Assembly (NCBI GenBank): GCA_038043445.1
Contig: JBBTBY010000080.1
Location: 1 to 46,362, forward strand
Reading direction: 5' to 3'
Source: Spirochaetota bacterium
GTDB lineage: Bacteria > Spirochaetota > Brachyspiria > Brachyspirales > JACRPF01
DNA: 46,362 nt
Below are positions 27,001 through 34,800 of this stretch, piece by piece (within the stretch, counting starts at the first letter, position 1; every line of letters begins with the position of its first letter). The position numbers and the translations under genes were made by a program. Under the pieces are notes generated by a model. It was not told where the DNA came from and made no database searches. It was given only the letters and a program-made list of their open reading frames with translations.

Positions 27001-27555
27001 GCGATACGTTTTCCCCGAATTCTCCAGGAGCTCTATGACGTTTTTACCTTTACGCGGTGTGAACGATGCACGTACGGTGACCGGATTTTTGAGGTCATTG
27101 GGAAGATATTGATGGAAGAGTTGCTCCGAGGGCAATGAGATGCGCAGGGAGTACTGCACGAGCGTATCGGGGTCGAGGTTCTCATTGAGCGGTCCGGGAC
27201 CGATGACAAGCACACCGGAATTGATGATCTTTATTTCGAATACGCGCGTACCTTCACCGTCGTCATCCCAGGTGATGAACTGCCGGTTCGCCCATGTCGG
27301 GTTTGCTGCCCCGGGCGACGATATACCTGCGGGGAATTTCGGGCGGCCGTTCTCGCCGAGGGCGGCCGTATAGGTGAACTGATGTTTGAGCGCATCATAT
27401 CCCGGAAGATTGGTGAATTCTCTCGAGTATATGAATTCCTTGCTGGAGTACGGTACGAATTCCGTGCTCGTTCCGTCGCTGACGCCGAGTTGCCATACCA
27501 CATCCGCGGGGAATGTCAACGTTGCGGTAATCAATATGATGGCTATGATTCTCAT
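24007..27555 (-). CDS. Secreted putative GH39-like glycoside hydrolase with C-terminal CBM9-like domain
   Basis: This 1,182-residue protein has signal peptide MRIIAIILITATLTFPADV. The N-terminal third (20-315) is beta-rich and contains a PROPEP-like accessory region. A clan-A TIM barrel follows (about 325-660), with acid/base Glu462 in EIEVWNEPSEF and nucleophile Glu556 in LYANETKSGI; the 94-residue spacing is normal for the clan. The C-terminal half has Ig-like and jelly-roll (CBM4/9-like) regions (ILNADTLSESAKAWTSWG onward). A CBM9-like domain (about 1000-1182) ends GWAGGLSDNGGAYHFGTLKL. GAGGAG precedes the start. It lies nine bases after the regulator gene and 20 before the next glycosidase, so the three are probably cotranscribed. 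Confidence 0.87.
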   Translation of the reverse strand: MRIIAIILITATLTFPADVVWQLGVSDGTSTEFVPYSSKEFIYSREFTNLPGYDALKHQFTYTAALGENGRPKFPAGISSPGAANPTWANRQFITWDDDGEGTRVFEIKIINSGVLVIGPGPLNENLDPDTLVQYSLRISLPSEQLFHQYLPNDLKNPVTVRASFTPRKGKNVIELLENSGKTYRRCYHYDYLKVMRENDAARNVPVLELAPARGFLHSTAYDRDKPAFLSLHVFNLVPRADAAVAVRFLDFFDTVIAERTVTGTANENGRMQLETPMPSVAGSVRAFASLSIGGTAQKIQMGKTNVMLRAAAVRTIAPMSEEEKDMQFLGMSSLEPTIFDPYDDRSYFEHDINDYRAWRRILGTFHERLHSLRWAHLEKNKGEYRWDFWDKLIDGEHRDGVRLQVTLLTIPEWHAKELYPDRKYIWDGTYSKPDMNEWRRLCTDVTTRYKGKISEIEVWNEPSEFSKFWYKADASDYFDLIKNASETVRAVDPRIAIVAETVWARQLDFSQKLYALGVGKYIDHPADHYWTDERLESVNLFLASVGTNRGLYANETKSGIRDNVGEVTEDLRKKSARMMLRNLIYGNANGIARTYEFMMRSLAERIYGLVNPDNTPKYLFSVMKTAVNRTAGARFEKRIALAANVDSFLYRYMNPVRIRENHGETALFIFNRAGTKPMSIYCGKDSVTLVDIMDNERIAATKGGVLTFTLDENPVIVLGADSRALLAQDDIAVNPPQIDALPDGTIEADIRITGTSPVTLIVESGLGPPIRTSLTPTGTLSSYRLRIPLNNAPEGDHIIRIRAERTPMIMLREIPVAVNKRPIGENILNADTLSESAKAWTSWGKGTLTRGVLRGMTTAKKEFVNSDTGGISIASPIAVQPSRSYLVSARLRGEGEFSTHFNTMFADGKRSPKDTGFFRAKLKPYWTPFSRKVNTAMNVSGMELNFLMFKTAGHFELGDVSVMRIDPLMPVNRILYRMNAKEGAAITADGDIGEWNAADFITVNDENAVAEDDWRDGDCSFSMAAAWKSGGIVLAITVTDDTDTPSTADETLADGDSVEIGMAPSIDISGSFRIAVGRKNGSTAVYRKSIIPSPDIVPSYRIGEAPEGITAAVVRSGSTTTYEIKNASPAIFPMFATAREKEIGFAVLVNDIDGDRKSRLGWAGGLSDNGGAYHFGTLKLQ

Positions 27556-27564
27556 GCATGCTCC

Positions 27565-28479
27565 TCAGGTTTCGCCTTCTATCCATTCGCCCTTGAGATG
27601 TATCTCCATCTTCTTTTTCATGCGTTCGTTCACGATGCATTCGACCGCAACGGATGCGATGTCCGCATGCTGCGGCAGTATGCCGCTCACGAGCGTGCCG
27701 ATCTCATTGACCGATTTCTTCAGCGCTATCATATGCGGTTTATTCGATCCAGCCGGCAAAGTACGGAGCAGCAGGTTCGCCTCGATATTGTTGAACGCGA
27801 TAATGGTCTCCCCGCGCCAGTCCGCCATGATGCGTTTCGCTTCTTCCTCATCGTACCAGAGCGATGCGGTATGCGCGCGCAGGTCCTTCGGTGCAAGCGC
27901 ATCGAAAGCATGCCGTATCTCATCGGCGCGCGTTGACGGCGGGAGTACCAGAAAGAGCGGTACGTCGCCGGCATGTTCGAGCGCGATGCGGCAGGCATGG
28001 GGCATATCGAACGATACTGACGGGAGCGCATCATGGACGGCATCGACGAGCACGGCATTCCTTCCCGCGAACGGTGCGATGTCCTTCGGGTCGAACATAC
28101 CGATGAGTATACAGTCGTCCGCGCGGTTGAAACCGGGAGCGTCGCTGTATATGACGTTCATGGATAACTTTCGGCGGGAGCATTCATCGGCGAATGCGTT
28201 GTAGGTCGACGCATGGGTAATGTCAAGATTGAACGGACGATAACAGGCGTACGTCGCTATCGTTATCTGCTTTGAACGTTTGGCAACACGATATCCCTTG
28301 CCGGGGAGGAATGACACCGAACCGTTATCTTTGAGATGCTTCACCGCCGTCTGCGCGGTTATCTTGCTCACCTTGAAGCGCTTCATGATGTCACTGAAGG
28401 ACGGGATATAGTCCCCTTCATTCAGCGACTCGCCGATATCGGCTTCGATATTTTCAACAATTTTTGAGTAATTTGTCAT
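27565..28479 (-). CDS. GntR-type regulator with LacI-like sugar-sensing domain
   Basis: This is a 304-residue transcriptional regulator. The N-terminal winged helix (1-75) shows the GntR layout: KIVENIEADIGESLNEGDYI, PSFSDIMKRFKVSKITAQTA (recognition helix), and a wing LPGKGYRVAKR. The rest (80-304) resembles a periplasmic-binding-protein/LacI effector domain (ITIATYACYRPFN, LIGMFDPKDIAPFAGRNAVL). An earlier in-frame start exists, but the promoter and operator at 28488-28538 place the RNA start near 28503, so 28479 is chosen. The leader is only about 24 bases with no clear ribosome site. It is the first gene of the unit containing the two glycosidases and is probably their repressor and its own. 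Confidence 0.88.
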   Translation of the reverse strand: MTNYSKIVENIEADIGESLNEGDYIPSFSDIMKRFKVSKITAQTAVKHLKDNGSVSFLPGKGYRVAKRSKQITIATYACYRPFNLDITHASTYNAFADECSRRKLSMNVIYSDAPGFNRADDCILIGMFDPKDIAPFAGRNAVLVDAVHDALPSVSFDMPHACRIALEHAGDVPLFLVLPPSTRADEIRHAFDALAPKDLRAHTASLWYDEEEAKRIMADWRGETIIAFNNIEANLLLRTLPAGSNKPHMIALKKSVNEIGTLVSGILPQHADIASVAVECIVNERMKKKMEIHLKGEWIEGET

Positions 28480-28487
28480 GATATTAT

Positions 28488-28511
28488 CTATACATGTACA
28501 GGCATGTATAG
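28488..28511. promoter_or_regulatory. Inverted-repeat operator at the regulator promoter
   Basis: Two nine-base arms, CTATACATG and CATGTATAG, are separated by six bases (TACAGG). The left arm contains the eight-base palindrome TACATGTA (28491-28498). The repeat covers the predicted transcription start and the last bases of the -10 of the regulator gene, the classical position for repression. Binding by the adjacent GntR-type protein is inference. Confidence 0.65.
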
Positions 28512-28538
28512 TATAATCATATGTCACTGTTCTGTCAA
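28510..28538 (-). promoter_or_regulatory. Near-consensus promoter of regulator-glycosidase unit
   Basis: On the minus strand, TTGACA (28538-28533) is followed by exactly 17 bases and TATACT (28515-28510). The start is predicted near 28503, about 24 bases before the regulator start codon. This is one of the best sigma70 matches in the window. Its overlap with the inverted repeat suggests a strong promoter normally held off by a repressor. Confidence 0.75.
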
Positions 28539-28599
28539 GGGAACCCGCCGGCTTTTCTTTTTTGTCGATAGCGGGTATTATCACATAGTTATTGCTAGA

Positions 28600-28607
28600 T
28601 ACATGTA
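28600..28607. promoter_or_regulatory. Second TACATGTA site before the divergent gene
   Basis: The eight-base palindrome TACATGTA recurs 109 bases from its first copy (28491-28498), and 27 bases before the start codon of the divergent beta-helix gene. Flanking bases are only partly symmetric. Two copies of the same core in one 150-base divergent region suggest shared control by the GntR-type regulator. Confidence 0.5.
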
Positions 28608-28633
28608 CTGACAATTCACAGGAGGAGTTACGG

Positions 28634-29350
28634 ATGATTCTCCGAAGCAGAAAAATCGACCTTGCGGAAAAAATGACAGGCGACGGCGTTACGGACAATT
28701 ACGCCGTCCTTCAGGATGCGCTCAACGGAGGCGATCGTTCGATCCATCTCCCGCCCGGGCGTTTTCTGATTTCAAAGACACTCAAGGTGTTTTCCAACAC
28801 CAGAATAATTGCCGATACCCGAACGGTACTGAAACTGGCGGCGCATACCGGCAAGCGATTTGACGACTGGCTTCTCACCAATGCCGATCATGAGAAAGGC
28901 AACAGCGATATAGAAATAGCGGGCGGTATCTGGGACGTCAACGGGAAAGAAAATCCGCGCGGAGTTCCGGAACAGCTTGACGATTACGGCGGCGTGGGAA
29001 TATATTTTCTGCGCATGTCACATCTCATTTTGAAGAACCTGACCGTTGCCAATCCGGACTCGTTTTTTGTCATGCTTTGTGAGACCGAAGATTTCCGTGT
29101 TGAGAATGTTAAGCTTTTCAATGACAACCCGAAGATCAATCAGGATGGCATACATGTCGGTGGATTCTGCAGAAATGGATTGATACGAAAATTGCACGCG
29201 ATCTCTCCACTCACGCCAGGCGATGATCTAGTGGCATTGAATGCCAATGACGGCGCACGGCATTTTACGCATGGGCAGAAGCCGGGGCCGATAGAAAATA
29301 TCGTTATCGATCATGATTTTTTATTTCCAGTCCATGCGTATATCATGTAA
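28634..29350 (+). CDS. Truncated right-handed beta-helix (pectate lyase / GH28-like) protein
   Basis: This 238-residue protein resembles the N-terminal half of pectate-lyase-like/GH28-related beta-helix proteins. It shows GDGVTDNYAVLQDALNGG, then IHLPPGRFLISKTLKVFSNT, LLTNADHEKGNSDIEIAGG and INQDGIHVGGFC. TPGDDLVALNANDG is the region that normally holds active-site Asp residues. Family members continue for another 100-200 residues; here it stops after FLFPVHAYIM, and the next gene starts 21 bases later, so the C-terminal rungs are missing. There is no signal peptide. AGGAGGAG directly before the start shows translation is still likely. It is either a recent truncation or a short family variant. 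Confidence 0.7.
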   Translation: MILRSRKIDLAEKMTGDGVTDNYAVLQDALNGGDRSIHLPPGRFLISKTLKVFSNTRIIADTRTVLKLAAHTGKRFDDWLLTNADHEKGNSDIEIAGGIWDVNGKENPRGVPEQLDDYGGVGIYFLRMSHLILKNLTVANPDSFFVMLCETEDFRVENVKLFNDNPKINQDGIHVGGFCRNGLIRKLHAISPLTPGDDLVALNANDGARHFTHGQKPGPIENIVIDHDFLFPVHAYIM

Positions 29351-29371
29351 AAGCTGTTGCCGGAGTTATTC

Positions 29372-29710
29372 ATGACTGTCACGCTCGATCTCGGTTCGCT
29401 GAAACTGACCGCTGAGCTCTTCGATACGAAGGTCGCCCGCGCATTCTATTCGCATCTTCCCTGCACGATAGAGCTCACGCTCTGGGGCAGAGAAGCATAC
29501 GGCCCCATACCATTTGATCTCGGTGATGAAAAACCCGTTCCGAGCATACCGCCGGGCGGGCTTGCCTATACGCGCAAGGGAAATTACTTTTGCATATTCT
29601 TCGGGCAGCAACCGGCGTGGGCGGTGGAATACATCGGTCAGATAGCCGGTGAGACATGGCGCTCACTTGTCGGGAAAAGGGATATCAGCCGCGTGACCGT
29701 AATGCGCTGA
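29372..29710 (+). CDS. Cyclophilin-like fold protein (TM1367/DUF-type)
   Basis: This 112-residue protein matches the small bacterial cyclophilin-like family typified by TM1367. Features include an N-terminal strand set, ARAFYSHLPCTIELTLWGRE, IPFDLGDEKPVPSIPPGGLA, and the signature YTRKGNYFCIFFGQQPAW followed by VEYIGQI. This family adopts the cyclophilin fold but is not known as a proline isomerase, and its function is unclear. In other genomes it often sits beside sugar or organic-acid genes. GGAG eight bases before 29372 supports that start over an upstream TTG. It is probably cotranscribed with the beta-helix gene. Confidence 0.85.
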   Translation: MTVTLDLGSLKLTAELFDTKVARAFYSHLPCTIELTLWGREAYGPIPFDLGDEKPVPSIPPGGLAYTRKGNYFCIFFGQQPAWAVEYIGQIAGETWRSLVGKRDISRVTVMR

Positions 29711-29747
29711 TAAAACCGTTCTGGGACATGCCTCGGTTTCGACACCA

Positions 29748-30419
29748 CTACTTTGCGAGTGCGGCCAGCTCGTCGGATCCTAACACCCGGTTGTACACGC
29801 ACAGATCGTCGATGGCGCCGAACATGGGACGTATACCACCTGCGGGGCCAAGGCGTCCGACAACGAATTTTCCAGCGACAGTGAAGTCGATATGGGCCGT
29901 ACTGCCGCTTCCCGCGATCACTCCATTGATGAGAAAGTCCCATTTTCCGTTTGCGTAAGTCACTGCCACATGCTGCCATATTCCCGATTTTATTTTCCCA
30001 TTCGAAGTTGCAACCGAGGCGGTTTCCGCCCGCACCAGCTGCAGTGTGCCGTCCTGATTGATGCGCAGATAGTGACTGCCCTTGGTGTTCCCCGAGAATA
30101 CCGACTGTTGTCCCGCGGCGAGGTTATCGCTTTTTACCCATGCAGTGATGGAGAACTCCTGTCCGATGGACGGCATCGTCTTCCCTTCGATACATGATTC
30201 TTTCCCGTTGAACTGTACTGCACCGAGCGTTCTTCCTTCGGTGAATACCGCGCCCTTCATGAGCGTGCCGTGATGCTTTCCCACGGCGTCCTTTACCGTG
30301 TTCGCTGCTTTGTCTGCGTCGGTGTCATCGAATGTCCAGCGCGCTATGAGTCCGGCAGTTGGTGATTGAGCCCCGAGCGTTGCCGCTGCGAGCGCTGCGA
30401 GAATGATCGATCGTTTCAT
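29748..30419 (-). CDS. Secreted stand-alone LamG (concanavalin A-like) module
   Basis: This 223-residue protein has signal peptide MKRSIILAALAAATLGAQS and then a single LamG/laminin-G-type jelly roll. Recognisable pieces are GLIARWTFDDTDADKA, AVQFNGKESCIEG, EFSITAWVKSDNL, HYLRINQDGTLQLVRAET, GIWQHVAVTYANGKWDFLIN and FGAIDDLCVYNRVLGSDELA. The same module, closely similar along its length, is fused inside the 1,153-residue glycosidase of this locus (about residues 175-375). It has no catalytic domain and is probably a glycan-binding protein. GGAGG precedes the start. It is the last gene of block B. Confidence 0.87.
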   Translation of the reverse strand: MKRSIILAALAAATLGAQSPTAGLIARWTFDDTDADKAANTVKDAVGKHHGTLMKGAVFTEGRTLGAVQFNGKESCIEGKTMPSIGQEFSITAWVKSDNLAAGQQSVFSGNTKGSHYLRINQDGTLQLVRAETASVATSNGKIKSGIWQHVAVTYANGKWDFLINGVIAGSGSTAHIDFTVAGKFVVGRLGPAGGIRPMFGAIDDLCVYNRVLGSDELAALAK

Positions 30420-30439
30420 GGTTCCCTCCATCGTTCTTA

Positions 30440-30474
30440 TACCCGGCGCCGACCGTCATGTCGGCGCCGGGGTA
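30440..30474 (-). promoter_or_regulatory. GC-rich intercistronic hairpin enclosing the sulfatase stop codon
   Basis: CCGGCGCCGAC (30443-30453) pairs perfectly with GTCGGCGCCGG (30460-30470), and the stem extends through a further TACC/GGTA with one bulge. The six-base loop contains most of the sulfatase stop codon. No U-run follows on the minus strand, so it is more likely an RNA-stability or processing hairpin that separates expression of the LamG gene from the upstream genes than a full terminator. Confidence 0.6.
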
Positions 30475-31805
30475 TTGCCCTGTCCGGCATAGTGTGCCAT
30501 GGAATGGCCGAAAAGTAAATCGGCAACGCCCGATTTTTCGTGTATTCGATCGCGTTCATTGCGGTCATTCGTTGCGGTGAGCATCGCGCTTCTGGGATAC
30601 GCATCGAGTACGAAGGAAAGCTTCCATGAGCGGTCACGAATCATCATGAATTTGTCATCGCGGCGAATATGCTGCGGTGTGTACATGAATTCACTCATCA
30701 CCGGTGAGGCTTTGTCGGTATCTGAGGACGAAGTAAGCGACGGTGCGACATCGGCTGGCGGGGAAATACCCGCAGCATCAAGCAGCGTCGGCAACAGCGA
30801 TGCAGTGCTTGCCGGAGAGGAGAGTCGCGTCCCGCTCCGCATCGCGTTCGGATATCTGAAAATGAGCGGTACACGGATGACCGGATCGAAGAATGTCTGT
30901 TTCTGTATCAAGCCGAAATCGCCGAGATGCGTGCCGTGATCGGACGTGAATGCGATAATGGTGTTGTCAAGGATATTCTCTTTTTCAAGATACGAGATCA
31001 CGCGCCCGAATTCCATGTCGAGGAAGGAGGCATAGCCGTAATAGTAGCGGCGCATGGCGCGTTGCTGTGCCATTGACAAGCGAGAGGCATCCGCATAGCC
31101 GCTTTGTATCAAGCGCGATGTCCATTCAGGGTGATCGGCGGGAAAATGCATCGTGTTGTCAGGGAAGCGTATATCGCCTTCGCGTATCATCGTATCGTAG
31201 GGCGCGGGCGGTACTACCGGCGTATGCGGGCCGTTGAACGAGACTTTCAGCAGGAACGGTTTTTGTGTATCGCGACCGGCGAGCCAATCAAGTGCTTTCG
31301 ATGCGACGATGTGCTCCGAGGTCTCCTCAAGGGGTGCGGGGAATTTTCCGCCGAGTATCCAGCGCGACTTATCACCCGGATATTTCACAACATCGAATTC
31401 CGATTCATCGTATATTTTCGCATAATCAAAATAATCGACATGCGATGACAGTGTTATCTCTTCCTGCGTCTGGAACGCTTTGTTCTTTGCATTGAAATGC
31501 ATCTTGCCGAAACCGGCTGTTTGATACCCCGCATCGGCGAAATGATGCGTAAGGAAAGCCAGCGGCTCCTCCGCACGCCACTCATTGTGCCAGCATCCCG
31601 TCTCATGCGGCATTTTTCCCGTGGCTATCGATACGCGGGCGGGGACACAGGCGGGGGCCGGTGTGATAGCGTTCTCGAATACAACGCCTTCACGCGCGAG
31701 ACGGTCGAGGCAGGGCGTTTTCACCCATGGACTGCCGTAGCATCCGAGGGAGTCGGTGCGCTGTTCGTCGGTCATGAGCCAGAGAATGTTGGGCTGCCGA
31801 CTCAT
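30456..31805 (-). CDS. Sulfatase (formylglycine type), probably cytoplasmic
   Basis: This 449-residue alkaline-phosphatase-fold sulfatase removes sulfate esters, probably from sugars. The N-terminus PNILWLMTDEQRTDSLGCYG carries the metal-binding Asp pair region. The modification motif C-x-P-x-R is present as CVPAR (Cys53), followed by TGK. HETGCWHNEW, SDHGTHLGDFG (metal-binding Asp/His) and a C-terminal subdomain complete the family. The protein starts MSRQPN with no signal peptide, unlike most of its neighbours. The start at 31805 is supported by GGAG eight bases upstream. It needs a formylglycine-generating enzyme or anSME, neither of which is visible here. Confidence 0.92.
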   Translation of the reverse strand: MSRQPNILWLMTDEQRTDSLGCYGSPWVKTPCLDRLAREGVVFENAITPAPACVPARVSIATGKMPHETGCWHNEWRAEEPLAFLTHHFADAGYQTAGFGKMHFNAKNKAFQTQEEITLSSHVDYFDYAKIYDESEFDVVKYPGDKSRWILGGKFPAPLEETSEHIVASKALDWLAGRDTQKPFLLKVSFNGPHTPVVPPAPYDTMIREGDIRFPDNTMHFPADHPEWTSRLIQSGYADASRLSMAQQRAMRRYYYGYASFLDMEFGRVISYLEKENILDNTIIAFTSDHGTHLGDFGLIQKQTFFDPVIRVPLIFRYPNAMRSGTRLSSPASTASLLPTLLDAAGISPPADVAPSLTSSSDTDKASPVMSEFMYTPQHIRRDDKFMMIRDRSWKLSFVLDAYPRSAMLTATNDRNERDRIHEKSGVADLLFGHSMAHYAGQGNTPAPT

Positions 31806-31828
31806 AGCGAACTCCGCGTAATCATTGG

Positions 31829-34800
31829 TCACTGCCCGTTCAATTTTCCGAACTGCGACGGGTCCTTGTCATCGCCGATGCCGCCGCTCCATCCGAGCCA
31901 GCCTATGCGTCCGCTGCCATCGTTGTTGTTCACAAGTACCGACAGTCGCACGGGCTTTTTGGGATCAAAACTGAACGGATAGAATTCCGTCCAGTCGACA
32001 TGGACCTTGTACAGTGTACGCCCGTCACTCTTATCGATGTCGGCGCGCGCGTATTTCACTTCCCTGTCGGCCGCCGTCCAGTTCTGCGGTATATCGCCGC
32101 CGATAGCCGCGGACATATGCTTCCAAATGACCGTGCCGTTCGCCGTGAGCGCGACGGATATCTCGGTTTGATCACCTTTTGCGCCTAACCCTTCCGCGTC
32201 GAGCGCGAACTGTATGCTGTCGCCGTTGTACGCGGCACCCGGCTTCTCATTCTGCACGAATTTGTTGTCGCGGACATCGACGATGATGTCAAGCCCGGTC
32301 TTGCCGCAGTATGCAGCAAAACGCGCTTTGAAACCATCCGGGCGATCAGCGTTATTGATACCTCTGAACACCCAGTCGCCGGTATTCCAAACCGCGTCGG
32401 ATGAGACCGGTCCCGTAACGTCTGAAAATATCGGAGAAGGAGAGAGCGTGCCGTTCGGTGCATTTGCATCGCTTGATGCTTTCTTGCGCTCAAGCGGATA
32501 GAGCAATGCCGTCGCAGGGGCATCGATACCCGTAAGGGCATTCTCGCTGAAGCCGGAGAGATAGTACATCGATGCGGTATCGAGCATACGGTCGGTCCAC
32601 GGTTTCCCTTCCCACGTGACGGCGATGCTGTTGTACGCCTTTGCGAGCCGGGCATCGAGCGCTGCCGGCTGATCGCCTTCGTTCCATACGACAAGATGCT
32701 GTTTTCCGCCGCTCATGAGGAGAACCGCTTTCTGAGCGCCGAGATCGTATTCGCGCACATAACTGATGCGGTCGGTCACACGGTCGATGAAATTCCGTAT
32801 CACTACGCCGCACATGCGCGGTTCGATCGACGGCTGAGAGCGGAACATCCCTGATGTGTGTGTGAATATCCCGTTGGCTTTTGCGAACTCAAGTGTTTCC
32901 TTCTCCGCGAGGTTGCGCACCTCGAAGAGCGCGATGCGTCCGGCGCCGAATTTCAGCTGCTGCATGAGATCGGTCATCATGCGTCGGCAGAGCTCAGGTT
33001 CATCGGAAAGTTTATTCCCCGAAAGCGACATATTGATGAGCACCGCATGCCATTCGGTAGCACCCCACGGCTTGGGTGTGAGGTTGCGCTTTTTCTCAAG
33101 GTCCCAGAAGAGCTTTACTTCCGGGAAACTCCCGTGCATGGAGAGTATGTCGTAGTAGGGGAATCCGCCGGAGTCAAGGAATTCCCTATAGAAGGGGATG
33201 TATCGTCTTCCGCCCTGTCCGCCGAGCCACACGGTAGCGTTCGGCTGCAGCTGCTTAATCGTTTCGTACCCGCTCTTCACGAGCGTGACATAATTGCTCG
33301 TCGAATCGCGCCAGAAGCAGCTTCCCGTCGGCAGATGCGGCTCATTCCAGAGCTCCCAGTTCGAGATCCGATTTTTGTAGCGCCCGAGAAGCGCATTGAT
33401 GAAATCGGTCCACGCGGAGATATCTGTTGGAAGCCACACCGAATACCTCGCAACACAGATGTCGATATCGGTGCGGTCGGGGTAGGGTGATACCCATTGC
33501 GGTGTGCCGAAAAGCGTGAGGACGTTGTTCTTCATGCCGTATCGCTCCGCTTGTTCGAGCCCGCGGTCGATACCGTCCCATTGGAAAACGCCTTTCGCCG
33601 GGTTCACGATGCTTTTTTTGTTCCAGTGATAACCCCAGTGCACCCACATGCGCATGTAGCCGAAGCCAAGAATGGATGCCAGGTTCATACCGTCATTGTC
33701 ATCGCTCTGGTGATCGAAACCGAATTGATCGGAGCGTGCGCCGCTGTGTTTTTTTATCACCGCGACGCTGTAGCGTCCGCGGTCGAAGCGTTTCGTTGCA
33801 TCCTTCCCGCGAAGCGTAAAGCTGCGTACGAACGGACGCGTCGTGTTTGCGGTCAACGCGCCGAATGCGATCTCATAATACCCCGGAGCCGGAGCGCGCC
33901 ACACCCAGCCGTTCCTGATGAATGCTGCACGGTCAACGGTGATCTCCGTGACCTCTGCGCCGCTCGAGTCGTATATCGTCCCTTTCACAGCGGTTATTTC
34001 CTCCGGCGGATCTTCGCAGGTGAAACTGACCGGGGTGTCCTCGAACCAGGCGTACTCGTGCGACGGTTTGAGCTTAAATTCACGTCGTGTCATGCTTGTT
34101 GCGGCGATGATATCGTCGATAAAGAGCGTGCCGGCGGGGTTCTTCTGGCCGAGCAGGGCGCAGTTGATCCTGAAAGAGTCCGCATCCTTCGGTATGTCCG
34201 TGCGTGCGACCTCGATCGATATTGTCTGCCATGATCCCTTGCTCACGACCGACGGTATATCGGTGCGCGATATGAAGGCGCCGCCCTTGTTCCAGGTGAT
34301 GAATATCCACGGGTTCGCGTTCAGGGTGGAGGAAAGTTTGAGGGACGCCTCTGCGGATAGGAATTTAAAATCACCGGCGAGCGGCACTGCGGGCGAAGAA
34401 TATCCCACACTGCCGAGTTCGGTGGCCGTAATGAACAGCGACTGCTTTCCTGATGCTGCTTCATCGGAAGATACACCGAGCGCCTTCGTGTCGTTCTTCG
34501 CTGCCCAGCGGGTTATCACCCACTGCGTCGGCTGGTGTGCGGAAAACCCCGCTTCCGCGCGTGACGATTCGAACCCCGCGTTCGGTATCATGGATGCGGG
34601 GTTCGCCGCTGCACCTGCCGTGTCGGCGCTGGTATAGGCGAGCGCGAGTGCATCATAGAGTATGCCCCCGCTCCCGTCCGCCGCACCCTGCACGGCGAGG
34701 TTCACGGCAATGGAATCCGCTTCCGCAGGTATATCAGCACGGTCGATGGTGAGGCGCACCTGCTTCCATTCGGTCTGCGCAGAGCCGATGACCGCGTCCT

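Noticed and set aside
28480-28698. Longer N-terminus of the GntR-type regulator
   Set aside because: It would run through the promoter and operator; the winged-helix domain begins right after 28479.
29713-29739. AAACCG/CGGTTT inverted repeat between convergent genes as a terminator
   Set aside because: Only six base pairs with a 15-base loop and no adjacent T-run.
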